DNA of 64,000 nucleotides from Chrysophaeum taylorii (lineage: Eukaryota; Sar; Pelagophyceae; Pelagomonadales; Pelagomonadaceae), in assembly GCA_029834535.1 (NCBI GenBank), contig JAQMWT010000670.1, positions 372,001 to 436,000 on the forward strand. Reading direction: 5' to 3'. This document shows, in pieces, positions 1 through 11,831 of this stretch. The position numbers were made by a program, and so were the translations under genes. Under the pieces are notes generated by a model, which worked only from the letters and a program-made list of their open reading frames with translations, was not told the origin of the DNA and did not search any database. How positions within the stretch are numbered: position 1 is the stretch's first letter; every line of letters begins with the position of its first letter.

Positions 1-1
1 T

Positions 2-3000
2 GCGCACGGTGAACAGCAAGAAAGTTTTGCCATCGACCAAGCCCCGCCCGACTCGATCGCCTTCCTTCAATTTACTTCTGGTTCCACGGGGTGCGTTGTC
101 TTTTTATTTTAAAGACTTACTTCTTCCGACGTTTGCGTCTCCGTAGGGACCCCAAGGGTGTCATGGTTGCGCACTGCAATATCTGGCACAACTTAAACGA
201 AATCTACTTCCTTGGTATCGCCGCCTCGCCGGGGCGCGCGTCGGCAAGCCCCAGGCCGACCGGTACTACGATCTTGCCTGTCATTCCGAGCGCGTCGTCT
301 ACGTGTCGTGGTTGCCGCAGGTAAGTGTGTCGTGCTTCCCGGTGTCGTCTGTCTCACCTGGCACCCGCAGTTTCTCGACCTCGGACTGATGTTTTTTCTT
401 TTTCGACCCTTTTCTCGCGGGCTACCACATGGTGAACTTCTCGCCGCTTTCTTTCCTTGCCAACCCCCTCGTGTGGATGCGCGCCGTCTCGAAGTACCGC
501 GCGGTCGGGACCACGGCGCCGGACTTCGCGTATGATTTGAGTAGGAAGCGTGCCGAGGCGGCCGTCGACGTCGGCGACATCGACCCGAGTAGTATGGTCA
601 GCATGGGTTGCGGCAGCGGCCAGCGCTGTGTGCCATCGTTCATCCGCGACTTTGCTGCATTTTTTGCATCCAACTGCAAACTCCGCAATGACGGCGATTG
701 CACAATGTTCGTTCCTGGCTATGGATTGGCAGAGCACGTCGAAAGAACCTGCGTCCGTCCGTCTTTGATCGTGCGGTGACGCGTGCTTTTCGACAGAAGA
801 TGCGTCAGACAATGATGTGTGCCTGTGCAAAATCAACGTGCGGCGACGTTGTTCACCTTCTTTATTCCCTCCCTTAGGTCGCCACGTGTTGCGATTTGGA
901 CGGTCTCGTCACGTCGCGACAAAGGCCGGATCTTGCCTCGTGCGGCTCTGAATTCGTAATCGACGTTCACATCGTCGACGCGGAAACCCGGCGCGTGGTG
1001 CCCGAAAGCGCGACCGGCGAGCTGTGGGTGGGCTCGGGTTCCGTCACGTTGGGTGGTTATTGGGAAAAAAAAACCCGAGCTGAGCGACGACGTATTTCGT
1101 GCCCGTCTCGATCCTGACGACGGCAAGACCTACTTGAGGACCGGCGACGAAGTGAGACAAAAAAGTGGCTCGTGTTTTCGTTTAGTTTTAGTTGACGACA
1201 ACCCTTCTTTCCCCGCCGCAGGCATTCCTCGAGGACGGACGTCTGTTTATTTGCGGTCGCATAAAGGACATGATCATCGTTGGCGGCAGGAATTACTACA
1301 GCGACGACGCCGCCGAGATCGCCGCGACAGAGGCCGCCGGCGATGACGTTCGTCCTGGCTGCGTTGCCGCCTTCTCACAGGTCATCGACGAGAAGGAACA
1401 CGCTGAATGTTTAGTCATTGCTCTCGAAGTTCGTGACCACGCCGTGCCCAAAACCAAGAATCTCGCGACGACCATAACTAGGAACGTTGCCGGTGCTATT
1501 GGTGGTCTGCGACCGAATCGGGTCGTGTTCATCAAGCAAAAGACGATTCTAAAGACGACATCCGGTAAGATACGACGCCGGGCAACTCGGGACGCGCTGC
1601 TCGCGGGAGAGCTGCAAGTCGTCTTCGATTCGAATCCGAGCAGGGTCGGCAGCAAGAGTCGTCATCGACTAAAGCAAAATACCACCACGGACGCTATCAT
1701 CAGCGCAGAAGCCGATCGCGACGAAGCGCCAGCTGGTTTGTTGGAGTGGGTCGGGCACTTTATCGGATGTAATGTCGATGCGGACAGTACTCTAGAAAAG
1801 ATCCTTCGTACGATGATGCATCATCTTCGCTCGTCGAACAATAACAGCGTATCCTCCACGACCAAAGTGCGGGCGATTTGACTGTCTTTGACGACGACGA
1901 GAGCGCGAACGCGTACGTCGATAAGGCACAGCAACGAAAATGATGATGATCTCGGTGTCGCATGGTCATCCGGTCGCTAGTATCGAGCGAAATATCCTAT
2001 TTTATGGCCGACATGCCTGGCGAGGACGAAAAACACAAAGGAAATCTCGAAAAGGACGAGGCTGCACTGATAAGCCGCGCACTCGGAGAACGCGTCGACG
2101 AATCTACCATCTCGAGCGCGCTCGCGATAGCGCCAATATAATGTCGTCGACAACTGACTTTTCGGAAGAGACTATACGCCGCGCGCAATTCGCTTATACT
2201 CTTTCGTGCCTCTTAAGCGCCCTGGAGTCCATCACGGACCTATCCGAGGTCGACTCGCAAAAGACGTCGTCTGTTGCCCAAATTGGCCTGACTAGCCAGG
2301 ACGCTATGAGGTTGCAGGCCCGGCTTTCGAAGCAATTAGGTGTCGAGTTGAACCTTACCATGCTCGTGGATCCAGACCTTAAGATCGCTGGGTTGTGCGA
2401 CGAGATTCTGAGGATAGCGCGCGGGGAAAATGAGTCACTGCTGGCGCCGATTGTTCCGTTGCCCGTCGGTGTTGATCTCGGCTCCACGAAACTGCTGCTG
2501 CCACAGTGGGCAGTAGACGTGATCCAGTTTTTTTCAGTGGTAGTCGTCGTCGTCGTTTTGGTCTCAATCGCGCTCATCCCACCGTACCGTTTCGGACACT
2601 GGGTGCACAGTGGCGGGCCAAATCCATCGGTTCAAAGCGCATCGACGTGCGACGCGATGACGCCCCCTGGTCACACATCAAGGTGGTCGCCGGGACACGC
2701 AACGTGTACGCGTACGGTCTTCTGCTACCGCTTGTCATCCCACTTTTTTTATGGTCTCGCTCACAGTGATTATTATTCTTGCCAAGTGGTGCGTCATCGG
2801 TCGCTACCGGGTGGGGACCACGCGCCGCGGAACGCCGTACTTCGTGCGCTGGTGGTTCGTCGATCGGCTCATCGACCAGTTCAGCTTGTGGGTCGGGATG
2901 TTTATCTACGACACGCTGTTCATCAACTGCTTCTATATACTAATGGGTGCTCAGATATCGCCTCGTGCACGAATCAAGGTTCTCGCGCGCGAATTCGACC

Positions 3001-5173
3001 TCGTCCGCGCGGGCGCATTCGCGACAGTGAGCGGTGCCGTCTTTTCACGCATGTTCGAGCCCGACGGCGGCTTGCGGTTTGCGCGCGTTGCCTTCGAGCC
3101 GCATTCCGAATCTAAATCGCAGTCTGTCGTCATGCCGGGTTGCAAGATCGAGCGCGACCGCCGTGCTCGACCACGGGTCGGCGACTATGCCCGGGATGCA
3201 GTTGGCAAGCGGCAGCGCGTATCAGTCGAATCCAGCACAGTTCTTCTTCGCAAAGGAAATCGCAGTGGCAACGTCGTCTCCGAGCACAGCGTCCTGGCTT
3301 TGCTTTGAGCTGGCAAAGCTCGCGACGTCGCCCTGCTTCCTTTACGGATCTTTCTTCGCGTCGAACGTCATCTTGGAGGTCGCATCACAAAAGGTATTGA
3401 GTACTACTTCCCTCCCGACAAGAAAAACGTCATGTGCTTCGTTGCACCTCTTTAATAAAATAAGTTGCGGCCGCAGGTCGACTGGTATTCGTGGCAGTTC
3501 CGTTATCGCGAGCGCTCCTACTTCGTCTTGGGCTATTGCAACGCGATGTTTGTCTCGGGCGGAGTCTGTTCATTCGCTAGCAACAAAAGAGCGCTGCGCA
3601 GGTCTCTGGTATCATTGTTGTTCTCCTCAAATGGACGCTCATCGGACGCCTGCGTCCCGGGGGGCGCGTACGCGACGACTGGACGTGGCGCCTGAGGACG
3701 TGGGCTCTGGAGTGGTTTTGGTATCGCGTCGTGCTTGGATTTGGTTCGCTAATCTGGGAGGAGAATGGTCTGATCCAAGCCTTGATGAGAGCCCTGGGAA
3801 TGCGTGTATGGCACGTGCTTCAGCGTCGTCGTCGTCGTCGTCGTCGTTGGAAAGATGTATTAAGACCTCCGCTCGTCCGACGCAGGTTCACGGCAAGCTG
3901 TGTGAGCTTGTTCTTTTTCTCGTCGCCCGTGGAGGCTGATCTTATCGAGATCGGGGACGACGGCGCGCAGATATCCACGTGTACAATCTCCTGCGCCGGA
4001 GCAACTGGCACATACGGCGCGGTCAAGATTGGGGCGCGCGCACGAGTCGGGCTTCGCTCGAGGCTCAACGCCGGCGTGGTCTTGGAACGGGGTGCCATCG
4101 TAGGCCACCAAACTATAGTGTCTGCCGACCAAGTTGTCCGCACGGGCACTACTTTCTTCGCATCTCGCTCGTTTTCGTCGTCGTCGTCGAGACGCGAGCT
4201 ATAACCCGAGTTTAAGCGAAAGACGAACGTCGCGCACGCGGCAGCTTTTTTTCTCATCGAGGCAGGCGTGCGATCTGTCGCCATGTTTATACTTGGCTTC
4301 GTCGCGCTCGTGCCGGCGTACGAACTGGCTGTTTTGATCTTTTACGACATGCCTCACTTCTATAAATCGGATTACTACGAAGACGGGTTCCGCGTTCGCG
4401 ACGATCAGGTCGAAGTCTGGAGCCCACCAGTCGAACGCACATTCGCCCTCCTACTCGTTGGCCTTGTAGCACTCGTAGCCTATGCGGCGATTGCCTTCCG
4501 CGCATGGCAGCTGGTCGTGTTGTTCGACTGGAAATTCGACGCTCAGTTTTGGTTTAATCTCGCGTACGGCAACTACCAGCACTTGTTTACTATAATCAAC
4601 AGACACATCATGGCGTTGCTGCGCGGCTCTCGTCTCGCTAACGTGTCCATCCGAGTCCTGGATTGATTTATAGATTTCTTTCTTTTTTTCTTTCTTTGTT
4701 TGCGGGTCGCGTCCGACGCGTGCTACGCGCGAGCGTGCGACGCAGGTCTACTCTACATGCGCTTCTTCGGGGCACGCGTTGCCTCGAGCGCTTTCCTGAA
4801 CAGCGCGACTAAGTTCTACGAGCCACCACCTTTGCTGAGGATTGGTCGCGACGCCGTCGTCGACGACGGCGCCTACAACGTTGCGCACGTCCTCGAGCAC
4901 GGACGTCTCTAGTTTCGCGAGAAAACTATCGGTGATGCCGTCATATTGCATCCGACTTCTATCACGTGGGCTGGCGACGTCGTCCCCGACGGCGTCATTC
5001 TCGGACCCATAGCTCAGCTGCCGAATAGTGATGATGGCATTTTGAAGAGCTATCCTCCGGCACTTTGTGATCATCGCTCCTTTTCGGAGGCGACAATCGG
5101 TTTGTTTCGAGGAATCGCGCTTTCCGACGACGAGGAGAGCGCCACGGCGAAGTCGCTCGTCGCAAAGCCATAG
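2..5173 (+). CDS. Fatty-acyl-AMP ligase / carrier / Pls-PosA-like membrane beta-helix protein, 5'-truncated and interrupted
   Basis: An adenylating enzyme of the FAAL class followed by a carrier domain and a Pls/PosA-type C-terminal region. It would load an acyl or amino group onto the carrier in a membrane setting. The window opens inside the ligase: the AMP-binding loop TSGSTG-DPKGVMVAH is split by an intron (about 91-146), then VSWLPQ / LDLGLM (intron about 321-370), SPLSFLANPLVW, FVPGYGLAEH, GELWVGSG, YLRTGDE and LFICGRIKDMIIVGGRNYY (about 1222-1300). A carrier-like segment with IGLTSQDAMRLQ lies near 2280-2320. Membrane segments and two KW-IGR-type repeats (near 2790 and 3630) precede left-handed beta-helix stretches (near 3990-4130 and 4840-5040). 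Reading this product needs about six frame changes and passes an in-frame TAG at 4910-4912, so it is either decaying or mis-assembled. Family assignment is firm; intactness is not. Confidence 0.72.
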
Positions 5174-5883
5174 TCGCAGCGTTCTCTTTCGAGACGTTCA
5201 AAGCGAACGCTTCGACCCGAGCTTCGCTTTGATCCGCATTATTGCGCTAGTCCAAATACGAGACGTGCCGATGCAAGCACCCTCGCCGTGACGGGGTCGC
5301 GCCATCTCCTCGATGGGTACATGATGCTGCTTCTCCGCGGATTTCATTCGCGGCGCGCGATGAGCTATGAGCTCCTGTGACGCTACCACCTCACCTTGGA
5401 GACTTCTATGTCTGCCTCCTTCGAGCAGTTTCTTCTCGTTCTCGCGCGCGGCGTCATTCGTTTCGCGTCATTTCGTGCCTTTCAAGACTCATCAGCCACT
5501 TTTGTCTCATCTCCGCAAGTCCGTCTTCAAGCACGAGTTCATGCTAAGCCACCTCGCATTTATTTTGCCTCCTGCGTTTGAAACTCATCCGCAACCGCAG
5601 ACAGACTCCCCTTTTCCGCGCCGCGGCAGGCCTATCTGCATCTGCTGCACCTCCGCCACCACCGCCGCGGCAGAACCGCGTCTCCAGGCTGTTTCACATC
5701 TTCGCCTGCTTTGCGTCCGCACCCAAAGCCAATCGCGACTGCATTGGGCTCGATGCAACTCCGGCACACCATTTAATTAATTAATTAATTAATTAATTAA
5801 TTAATTATTATTTATTATTTTGTTTATTATTATTATTTTTTAATTAATGCCCTCCACAAACGACTTATTTATATATTTATTTC
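5174..5883. other. Spacer with TTAA microsatellite
   Basis: No gene recognised. It holds a pure TTAA tetranucleotide run at about 5772-5809, followed by A/T-rich sequence up to the start of the inverted-repeat element. Confidence 0.6.
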
Positions 5884-7098
5884 GACCCGTTCCTAACCGG
5901 GGGCTTATCCTTATTTTTGATTCGATTTTTTGGACGCAAAAATAAGGAGTCATTCTTCACCCACCCACAGACCCTTACTGTAGAGATGATATTCGGTCCC
6001 CCCGCGCGACGTGCGCCTGCGTGGTCGCCAATTCCGTGGTACTGAACGACTCCAATCTCGGGCTGCGCAGGCTGAAGCGGTCCCGGACAGACGGGCGCGA
6101 TGACTGGGGCGCGTGGATGTCCAGGACGTCGGACTGATTTGGGTGTAATGAGGGCCGAAGACTTCGAGCTTCAGCTTGAGGGTCGACAAGAGCTCGAATA
6201 CCTGGCCTTGCGAGCACGCCGACAACGCGGGATAACGGCCCCCCACAAAGAGGTTGTCTGCGGTCGAGGCGTTGCGCGTCGTCGCGCTCAGCCACGCAGC
6301 CACTCCCACTGGTCGAGCGCGAGCCGCAGATCGCGCGCGCCGAAGCTGCATATCTACTGGCCGGCGTGACCGAAGAAGCGCGCGACGTTGTCCTCGGTGA
6401 AGCCCGACGCGATCACCGTGTCGAAGAGGACGATTTGCACCGTGACGCCGCGGGCGTCGAACGTCTCGTGGTGCCAGTAGGAGCGGATCGCGGTGTCGCC
6501 AACAACAACCGCGCGCGACGCACACGAGCGACAACCACCTTTGAGCACGCGAACGACGCCCGGCGCGAGCGCCGCCTGCGGCGCGAGGGGCGGCGAGCAA
6601 CGCCCGCGCAGGTATGGTAGGAGCCGCGCGCAACTGGACACCCGCAACGGATCGAGGACTGGAGCGGCGCGAACAGCGACGCGGAAACTGGAGCGGCGCG
6701 AGCAGCGACGCGGAACGGGGCACGACACGCGGCGCTCAACGCCCACGGCACGCGAACAGCGGAACTTCAATCGCAGTTCCGAAAGCGATCTAGACCGGCG
6801 ATGCGGCGCCTTTCAGCTTACCGAGCGCCTTCTGAGTGCTTCTGTGCCGACCTCATCGAAGCCATCCTCTTCGGCGCCGTCGTCGTTGTCGTCGACCGGC
6901 TCGCACACCGTCGTACACCTTCGCCCGCATCGATCCAAAAATAAGGGACCGAATCAAAAAACAGTGGAGGGCGAACACATCCCGGCCACTACTTTTTGAT
7001 TCGGTTTTTCCTTATTTTCGATTCAAGTTTTTTGGATGATCGCACGCCATTTGTTAAGCCAAAAATAAGCCGTAAGTCCCCGGTCAGAAGAACGGGTC
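5884..7098. mobile_element. Non-autonomous TIR element, about 1.2 kb, carrying a host-gene fragment
   Basis: Imperfect terminal inverted repeats of about 36-39 bp bound this segment: 5884-5919 (starts GACCCGTTC) and 7060-7098 (ends GAACGGGTC). Both ends share a CAAAAATAAG block and a CCGG-rich middle. A second imperfect palindrome near the right end (about 6934-7020) pairs AAAAATAAGG...GAATCAAAAAA with TTTTTTGATTCGG...CCTTATTTT. No transposase is visible. The interior is GC-rich and includes a purple-acid-phosphatase-like fragment. A clear target-site duplication was not found, so the exact ends are uncertain. It resembles gene-capturing (Pack-type) DNA transposons. Confidence 0.55.
6090..6510 (-). 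pseudogene. Purple acid phosphatase (metallophosphoesterase) fragment
   Basis: Two minus-strand segments in different frames look like consecutive parts of an ACP5-type purple acid phosphatase. The first is RSYWHHETFD with VQIVLFDTVI (about 6360-6480); the second is LFVGGRYPALSACSQG followed by LLSTLKLKLEVFG (about 6147-6273). In the family the second block is VGHYPV-YS-G with a metal-binding His; here that position reads GGRYP, so the ligand is lost. Neither the N-terminal metal motifs nor a full-length frame is present. It lies wholly inside the inverted-repeat element, which suggests capture rather than a resident gene. Confidence 0.55.
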
Positions 7099-8870
7099 TA
7101 AAGCCGGAAAAGGAAGCAAGCGCGCGGCGATGTCGCGTGACAGCGCAACAGGGCAAGAAAGACGGTTGTGTGTCCGGGGGCTAACAAAAGAGTAGCTCAA
7201 CGCAGGAGGACGCCGTGAACTCGCTTTAAGTGGCCGACTACGAGGCTGCGATAGACGACATAAGTGTTTCGTTAGTCGTCGTCGGCTCAAAGGGCCTTTG
7301 AGAGTCCGTCCTGATCGTCAGCCGCACCAGCGTCAATGTCGGTGTCGCATTCAGGAGTGTTGTGCGCACTCGTGGTGTTCGGCGTTGAAATCTCCCAAAG
7401 TCGTTAAAGAAGGATGCCATCGAGCTGCTGCTTCCCGGAGTATAGATGATCACGAGGCTTTCGAGCATCTTGGCCTAGAGACCCGAGCGAAGCGGCGACT
7501 TCGTCAGTTTGCCGAACTTGAAGACACGTTCTTCGCCACGAGCTTCCGGGATGTGGACGCTGTCCTTGTCGTCGTCATAGAGCAATGTTGCGGCCGGGAG
7601 GTCGGCGCGGGTCGATTTGTGTAATAAGATAATGTGCACGGGTTGGCTGTCTGCACCCGCCGACCACCTGCATCCAACGGTCATCTCACCATCCGCAACC
7701 ACCGCAGGCAACCTGCTGCAGCTGCCTATCCGCACGAAGTTCATTTGGCCGTAGAAAAAAATTGCTGTCGTGCCCAAAATCCGCAGGTCGGTTGCCGTCG
7801 AGGTGCCTTGCCTTACTTGCATTAGTTTAAGGAATGCACGGCAGCAGAGCGTCGTCTCGCGAATTCGTCAATGGTGTGTGTCGTCCGACTGCCGTTTTCG
7901 CGCGGCGTTCTACGCAGGTCGGACGTGCCGAGCCACGCGAAGCAACCGACGGAAATGCCGCCCACGTAGAGACAGTCCGGCGCTCGAGACACACTGGAAC
8001 GTTGGGCCTTTGGTCTGCCGAGGCGTGTTATCGCGCGGCCTGGAGAAAGTCGCCGCTCGAAATAAATGCTGCTTACACAAAGGCGCAACGAGAGAATCGA
8101 CTCACATAATGGATGCTCGATCACGAAATTCTGATGGCGGCGATCGGAGAAAGTCTTCGAGTACGATCTTTTTGTGGGCGCGTACGTCTCAAGGGAACAG
8201 CGTTGTCGAGTCAGTGACTCTCGAGCCCGCACTTGGGATTTTTGTGGCAAGATTGGGAACCTACCTCAAATCAGCGCAAGGGCTACTCTCATTTTTTCCC
8301 AACAAAGCTCGTGGAGTGCGCGTTCGAGGAACTCCATCTTGGCGACGCGGTCTACGTTCAGAGCTGAAACGACGCGTCGCGACCATGGAAGAATTTCAAC
8401 ATGACAGGCGACTCCTTGACAGCAGCGCGACGTCTCACCATCGCTTGCGCGTTTGGTGGGTTATGATGATCCGTATTCGTCGAAATTCTTGCAGACGACG
8501 AGGACGCCGCCGCCGCCGCCGCCGCCGCCAGGGGGGCTAGAGGTGCGCGTTACAACAACCGCTGCGTGCAGAATCCCAACGCCCAAGCGCGCGGGATCAG
8601 AATCACAGGGCGCGCCAAATTGCAAGTCGGCGGAGAGCGATCATCCGTTTTGACGCCGTGCGAAAACGCCGCGACGACGACTGGGAACAAACAAAAACTC
8701 GCGGTCCGCCGCTTTTCCTTCAGCGCGCCGTTTCGTAGTAACGTTGCGCGGCGGTAAAGCTGCGCAGGCTCCCGAGGATCGCGAGCCGAACGTTCCGTAG
8801 GTGATTCCTGACGGAAGCCTTCTCCAGAACTGGCGGTGGCAAATGGTTCAAAAATCGGCGAGGTTAATTA
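7099..8870. other. Unassigned region with coding-like minus-strand stretches
   Basis: No gene is recognised. The minus strand carries open, coding-like stretches at about 7822-7475 (contains TTAIFFYGQMNFVRIG), 7468-7238 and 8250-7822 (contains DCLYVGGISVGCFAWLG) in different frames, compatible with a decayed or multi-intron gene. A (CCG)n run sits at about 8505-8532. I found no conserved domain motif. Confidence 0.3.
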
Positions 8871-9369
8871 GGTCGCGAGGTGCTCTCTCTCGATATATCG
8901 CGCTTCACGTTTAGCCGCAGGAGCAAGGGAGGCATGTTCAGTGTGCCAGGGGCTCGGTGGAGCGACACGCAGTCGCAGAAAACGCAATGGTTGTACAGCC
9001 TGGTGCTTTCTTTCGGTGTTCAACCGCGGGTCCGCGCGAGCTCTTGCCGCACCGGGTATGGTCGCGGGGGCAGCGACGACGGTCGAGCGGGGTACTGCCT
9101 TTACCGCCGCCGTCCACCCTATGCGACAGCGGTGGAATTTGGGCCGCGGCTGTCGGGATCGTGGCCATCTTGGCATTTTCACCACGCGCGGAAAGTGTCT
9201 TGTTCGATATCGTTTCCTCGGCAGGCACAATAAATCGCTCGAGATGGGCGGAGATCATCGAGCTCTCCGACGGCACTTGGTTTTGCTTTCTCGAGCCACA
9301 TCTCGACAGACTACTTCATCAAAGGATATCCTGGATTCGGAAGAACGAGCCGCATCGCCGTCTCCTATA

Positions 9370-9665
9370 CGCAACGGTGCCGTCACGAGACCAATGCTGG
9401 CGACGAACGCCGTTGGCACGGCTACCTTGGTGGACGGCTGCGCGACGCGAGAGAAATTGGGAGGCAATTCCGGTTGGGACGATCGTTATGGCTTTCACCG
9501 GCCTTAACCTCCACCACGACTGGCTGGAGTGCGATGGCCGTATCGTCGGTGCCAACGACTATCCCTCGCTGGCCACCACCACGCTTGGAAATCGTCGCGG
9601 AGAAATCCAACTCCCGGACTTTGGCGGCCGATGCCCCGTTGGTAACAATCTTGGTCGGAATGGTC
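9370..9665 (+). pseudogene. Phage tail-collar-like domain fragment, broken
   Basis: A short fossil-like piece resembling viral or bacterial tail-fibre proteins. A collar-fold block reads VGTIVMAFTG, then WLECDGRIV and LPDFGGRCPVGNN (about 9465-9660). It is preceded by AVTRPMLATNAVG, matching the AVT-KLADGAV repeats common upstream of collar domains. The piece is incomplete and appears broken (one or two breaks). A minisatellite follows directly. Origin from a virus, a bacterium or an old host domestication cannot be told from this window. Confidence 0.55.
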
Positions 9666-9702
9666 TCAGCTGCCGCAATCTCCTCGACACGGCCGGCGAA
9701 GA

Positions 9703-9882
9703 GACGCATCGACTCAAGACGCATCGACTCAAGACGCATCGACTCAAGACGCATCGACTCAAGACGCATCGACTCAAGACGCATCGACTCAAGACGCATC
9801 GACTCAAGACGCATCGACTCAAGACGCATCGACTCAAGACGCATCGACTCAAGACGCATCGACTCAAGACGCATCGACTCAA
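9703..9882. repeat. 15-bp minisatellite, 12 copies
   Basis: Twelve near-perfect copies of GACGCATCGACTCAA in tandem. The unit is a multiple of three and free of stops in several frames, so it keeps reading frames open on both strands (for example THRLK or RIDSR repeats on the plus strand). Confidence 0.95.
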
Positions 9883-9902
9883 TATCAAAGAGATGCCGAA
9901 AC

Positions 9903-10038
9903 TAAAGGAAGCGACGAACCCGGGGTTCGCGTTCGCGGCGAGTTCGCGTTCATGCGCTGTTGGGATGCGAACCACAGCGAACGCGGACCGAGTTCGCGCG
10001 TCGAACGCGAACCAGGTCGTGGTTCGTTGCTTCCTTAA
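9903..10038. mobile_element. 136-bp foldback MITE with 8-bp target duplication (hAT-like)
   Basis: The element starts TAAAGGAAGC and ends GCTTCCTTAA. Its two sides are imperfect reverse complements over about 33 bp (AAGGAAGCGACGAACC at the left, GGTTCGTTGCTTCCTT at the right). It is flanked by a perfect 8-bp direct repeat GCCGAAAC at 9895-9902 and 10039-10046. An 8-bp duplication is typical of hAT transposons, so this is probably a hAT-mobilised miniature element. Confidence 0.8.
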
Positions 10039-10046
10039 GCCGAAAC

Positions 10047-10848
10047 ACGACCACCGTCGTAGCCGCGATGTCGGCAACGTCGTTCAAGGACACGATTTTA
10101 AAAAGGTAGGTGGTGAGTTTTTTAATGGAAATATACAAAGACTGCCAGAGAAGCTGGAAATACGCAAGGAGGCTCCGGTATACCCCACAACAACATGCAG
10201 TCTTTCTCCTCGTAGTCCGCTTCTTCATAAAAGCTCTAAGTGACAGGCCGGCGAGATTCGCGGGTTTGGAGGGGGAACCCCCGCCGACACTTTTCCCCTG
10301 CATCTGCTGTTGGCCTGCCTTCTTTGGCTCTCATCCCTCTCCACCTACATATTCCAAGTCATCCACCAGCGTGGCCTGCACGCATCCTTTTTTACATCGA
10401 AAAGTTCGTTGTACGTCCAACGGACATGGTTGGAGCGGTCAATTTCCCAGCAGCGGGGATGCGTTTGTTGGTTCCTAATGGGTGCGCGTCCTTCCTTCCT
10501 TCCATCCATCCCATGGATGCGCGGGGCTCGGGATGGAGATTGCGTGCTTGTGTGCGTGCGTCCGTAGACGTAGCCGTCGCAGAGGAAAAAAAATCGCCTT
10601 TACAAGGCCGCCACCACCACCAGCAGCCAAAGGCTGATAAATAAAATACAAAATGAAAGTCCAAGAGGGCGGGACTCATCCCCCCCCCCACCACGCGGCA
10701 CGATAAAATAGGAGGCGTTCGGCGCCGACCGTCGAGGTGCGCCGGGGTGAGCGCCGACCTTCGGAGAGAGGAGAGCCCCCAAGTTCATAATGGTTTCAAA
10801 CACGCTCCAAAGGGTATTATTACAACATTTGAGTGTGAAAGCAAAAAA
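10047..10848. other. Spacer
   Basis: No gene recognised. Short open frames overlap on both strands without motifs. A run of C occurs near 10680. Confidence 0.4.
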
Positions 10849-11796
10849 TTAGGAGGTAGTGCAGGAGAGGAGGTGTCGGCGTTGGGCGGGGTGTCGTGTA
10901 TGAGGTTGGAGAAGAGTGCCCGTGGCTTCGACGCCCTGCGGGCTGACTTCGACGGGTCCGTCGTCGTCGTCCCCTCGTTCCGGCGGCGGTCCCGGTTGTT
11001 CGGGGGGGGGCGAGTCGTCGTGGAGGCGGATCGTATCGTAGGTAGAGAGGGTGCGCCATATGATGAGCTTGAACTTGGTGGAGGCGCAGAGCATGCCGAT
11101 AAGAAACTCCTCGAGGACGAGGACGAGGCCCCACTCGAGGCTCGCGGCGCCGTCGCGGTCGCGTGCTCCGGTTATGACGGACATAAAGGTATCCAAGGCT
11201 CCAACGAATGCAACCGAAATAAAGTACGCGGCGCAGACACGCCAAAAATAGTAGAGGGCACGCGCGCAGGGCATCGAGTGGGCCCGAACCAAGACGACGG
11301 CGGTCGCGGACGATAGAACGGCGTGACATCCCCAGAACCAGACCTCCCAGCGACACATCGCCGGAACGACGCAAGAGTCGGCGAGGATATAAGTACGGCG
11401 CGACATCCTCGAGGCGACGCCGGCGATCGTCGCGACGATCACGCTCGTGCACACGATGACTCCCCGAATCTTCGTGTTGTCCGTCGGCAACACGCTCGGC
11501 AACATGAGGAAGAACGACGCGACGCAAACGCACCACGAAAGGTAATACGCGTGCGTGTATTGCGAGAAGCTAATGACGCAACAGATGGAGGCGGCGAAAA
11601 TCGCAAGACACCAACGGACGTATCGATCTCCACGTGCGAGTCGCCGTTGTCTCTGTCGGTCGAAATACCCCGCCGATTCTCGCGGTGGCGACAGGCCGTC
11701 GCCTGCACCCATCGACCGGTGAGCTGTGTCGATGACCTTCTTTGGCCGCACCGCGCGACACCGCCGCCGCGTCGTCGACACCACTGAGCCTGCCAT
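10849..11796 (-). CDS. Polytopic membrane protein, unknown function
   Basis: A 315-residue single-exon protein starting at an ATG and ending in TAA. After a basic N-terminus of about 60 residues come about six to seven hydrophobic helices, including WCLAIFAASICCVISF, CVASFFLMLPSVL, VIVATIAGVASRM, AVLSSATAVVLV, YFISVAFVGAL and WGLVLVLEEFLIGML. A soluble C-terminal tail is rich in Pro and Asp. The layout is receptor- or transporter-like, but no family motif was recognised. A second multi-helix protein at 37491-38774 has a similar architecture without clear sequence similarity. Confidence 0.65.
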   Translation of the reverse strand: MAGSVVSTTRRRCRAVRPKKVIDTAHRSMGAGDGLSPPRESAGYFDRQRQRRLARGDRYVRWCLAIFAASICCVISFSQYTHAYYLSWCVCVASFFLMLPSVLPTDNTKIRGVIVCTSVIVATIAGVASRMSRRTYILADSCVVPAMCRWEVWFWGCHAVLSSATAVVLVRAHSMPCARALYYFWRVCAAYFISVAFVGALDTFMSVITGARDRDGAASLEWGLVLVLEEFLIGMLCASTKFKLIIWRTLSTYDTIRLHDDSPPPEQPGPPPERGDDDDGPVEVSPQGVEATGTLLQPHTRHPAQRRHLLSCTTS

Positions 11797-11831
11797 CGCC
11801 CCTCTAGAAACTTCTCAACAATCCCCTCCTA

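Noticed and set aside
1060-1080. Programmed frameshifting at the A9 run in the acyl-AMP ligase
   Set aside because: Several other frame changes occur in the same locus, so a sequence error or decay is the simpler reading.
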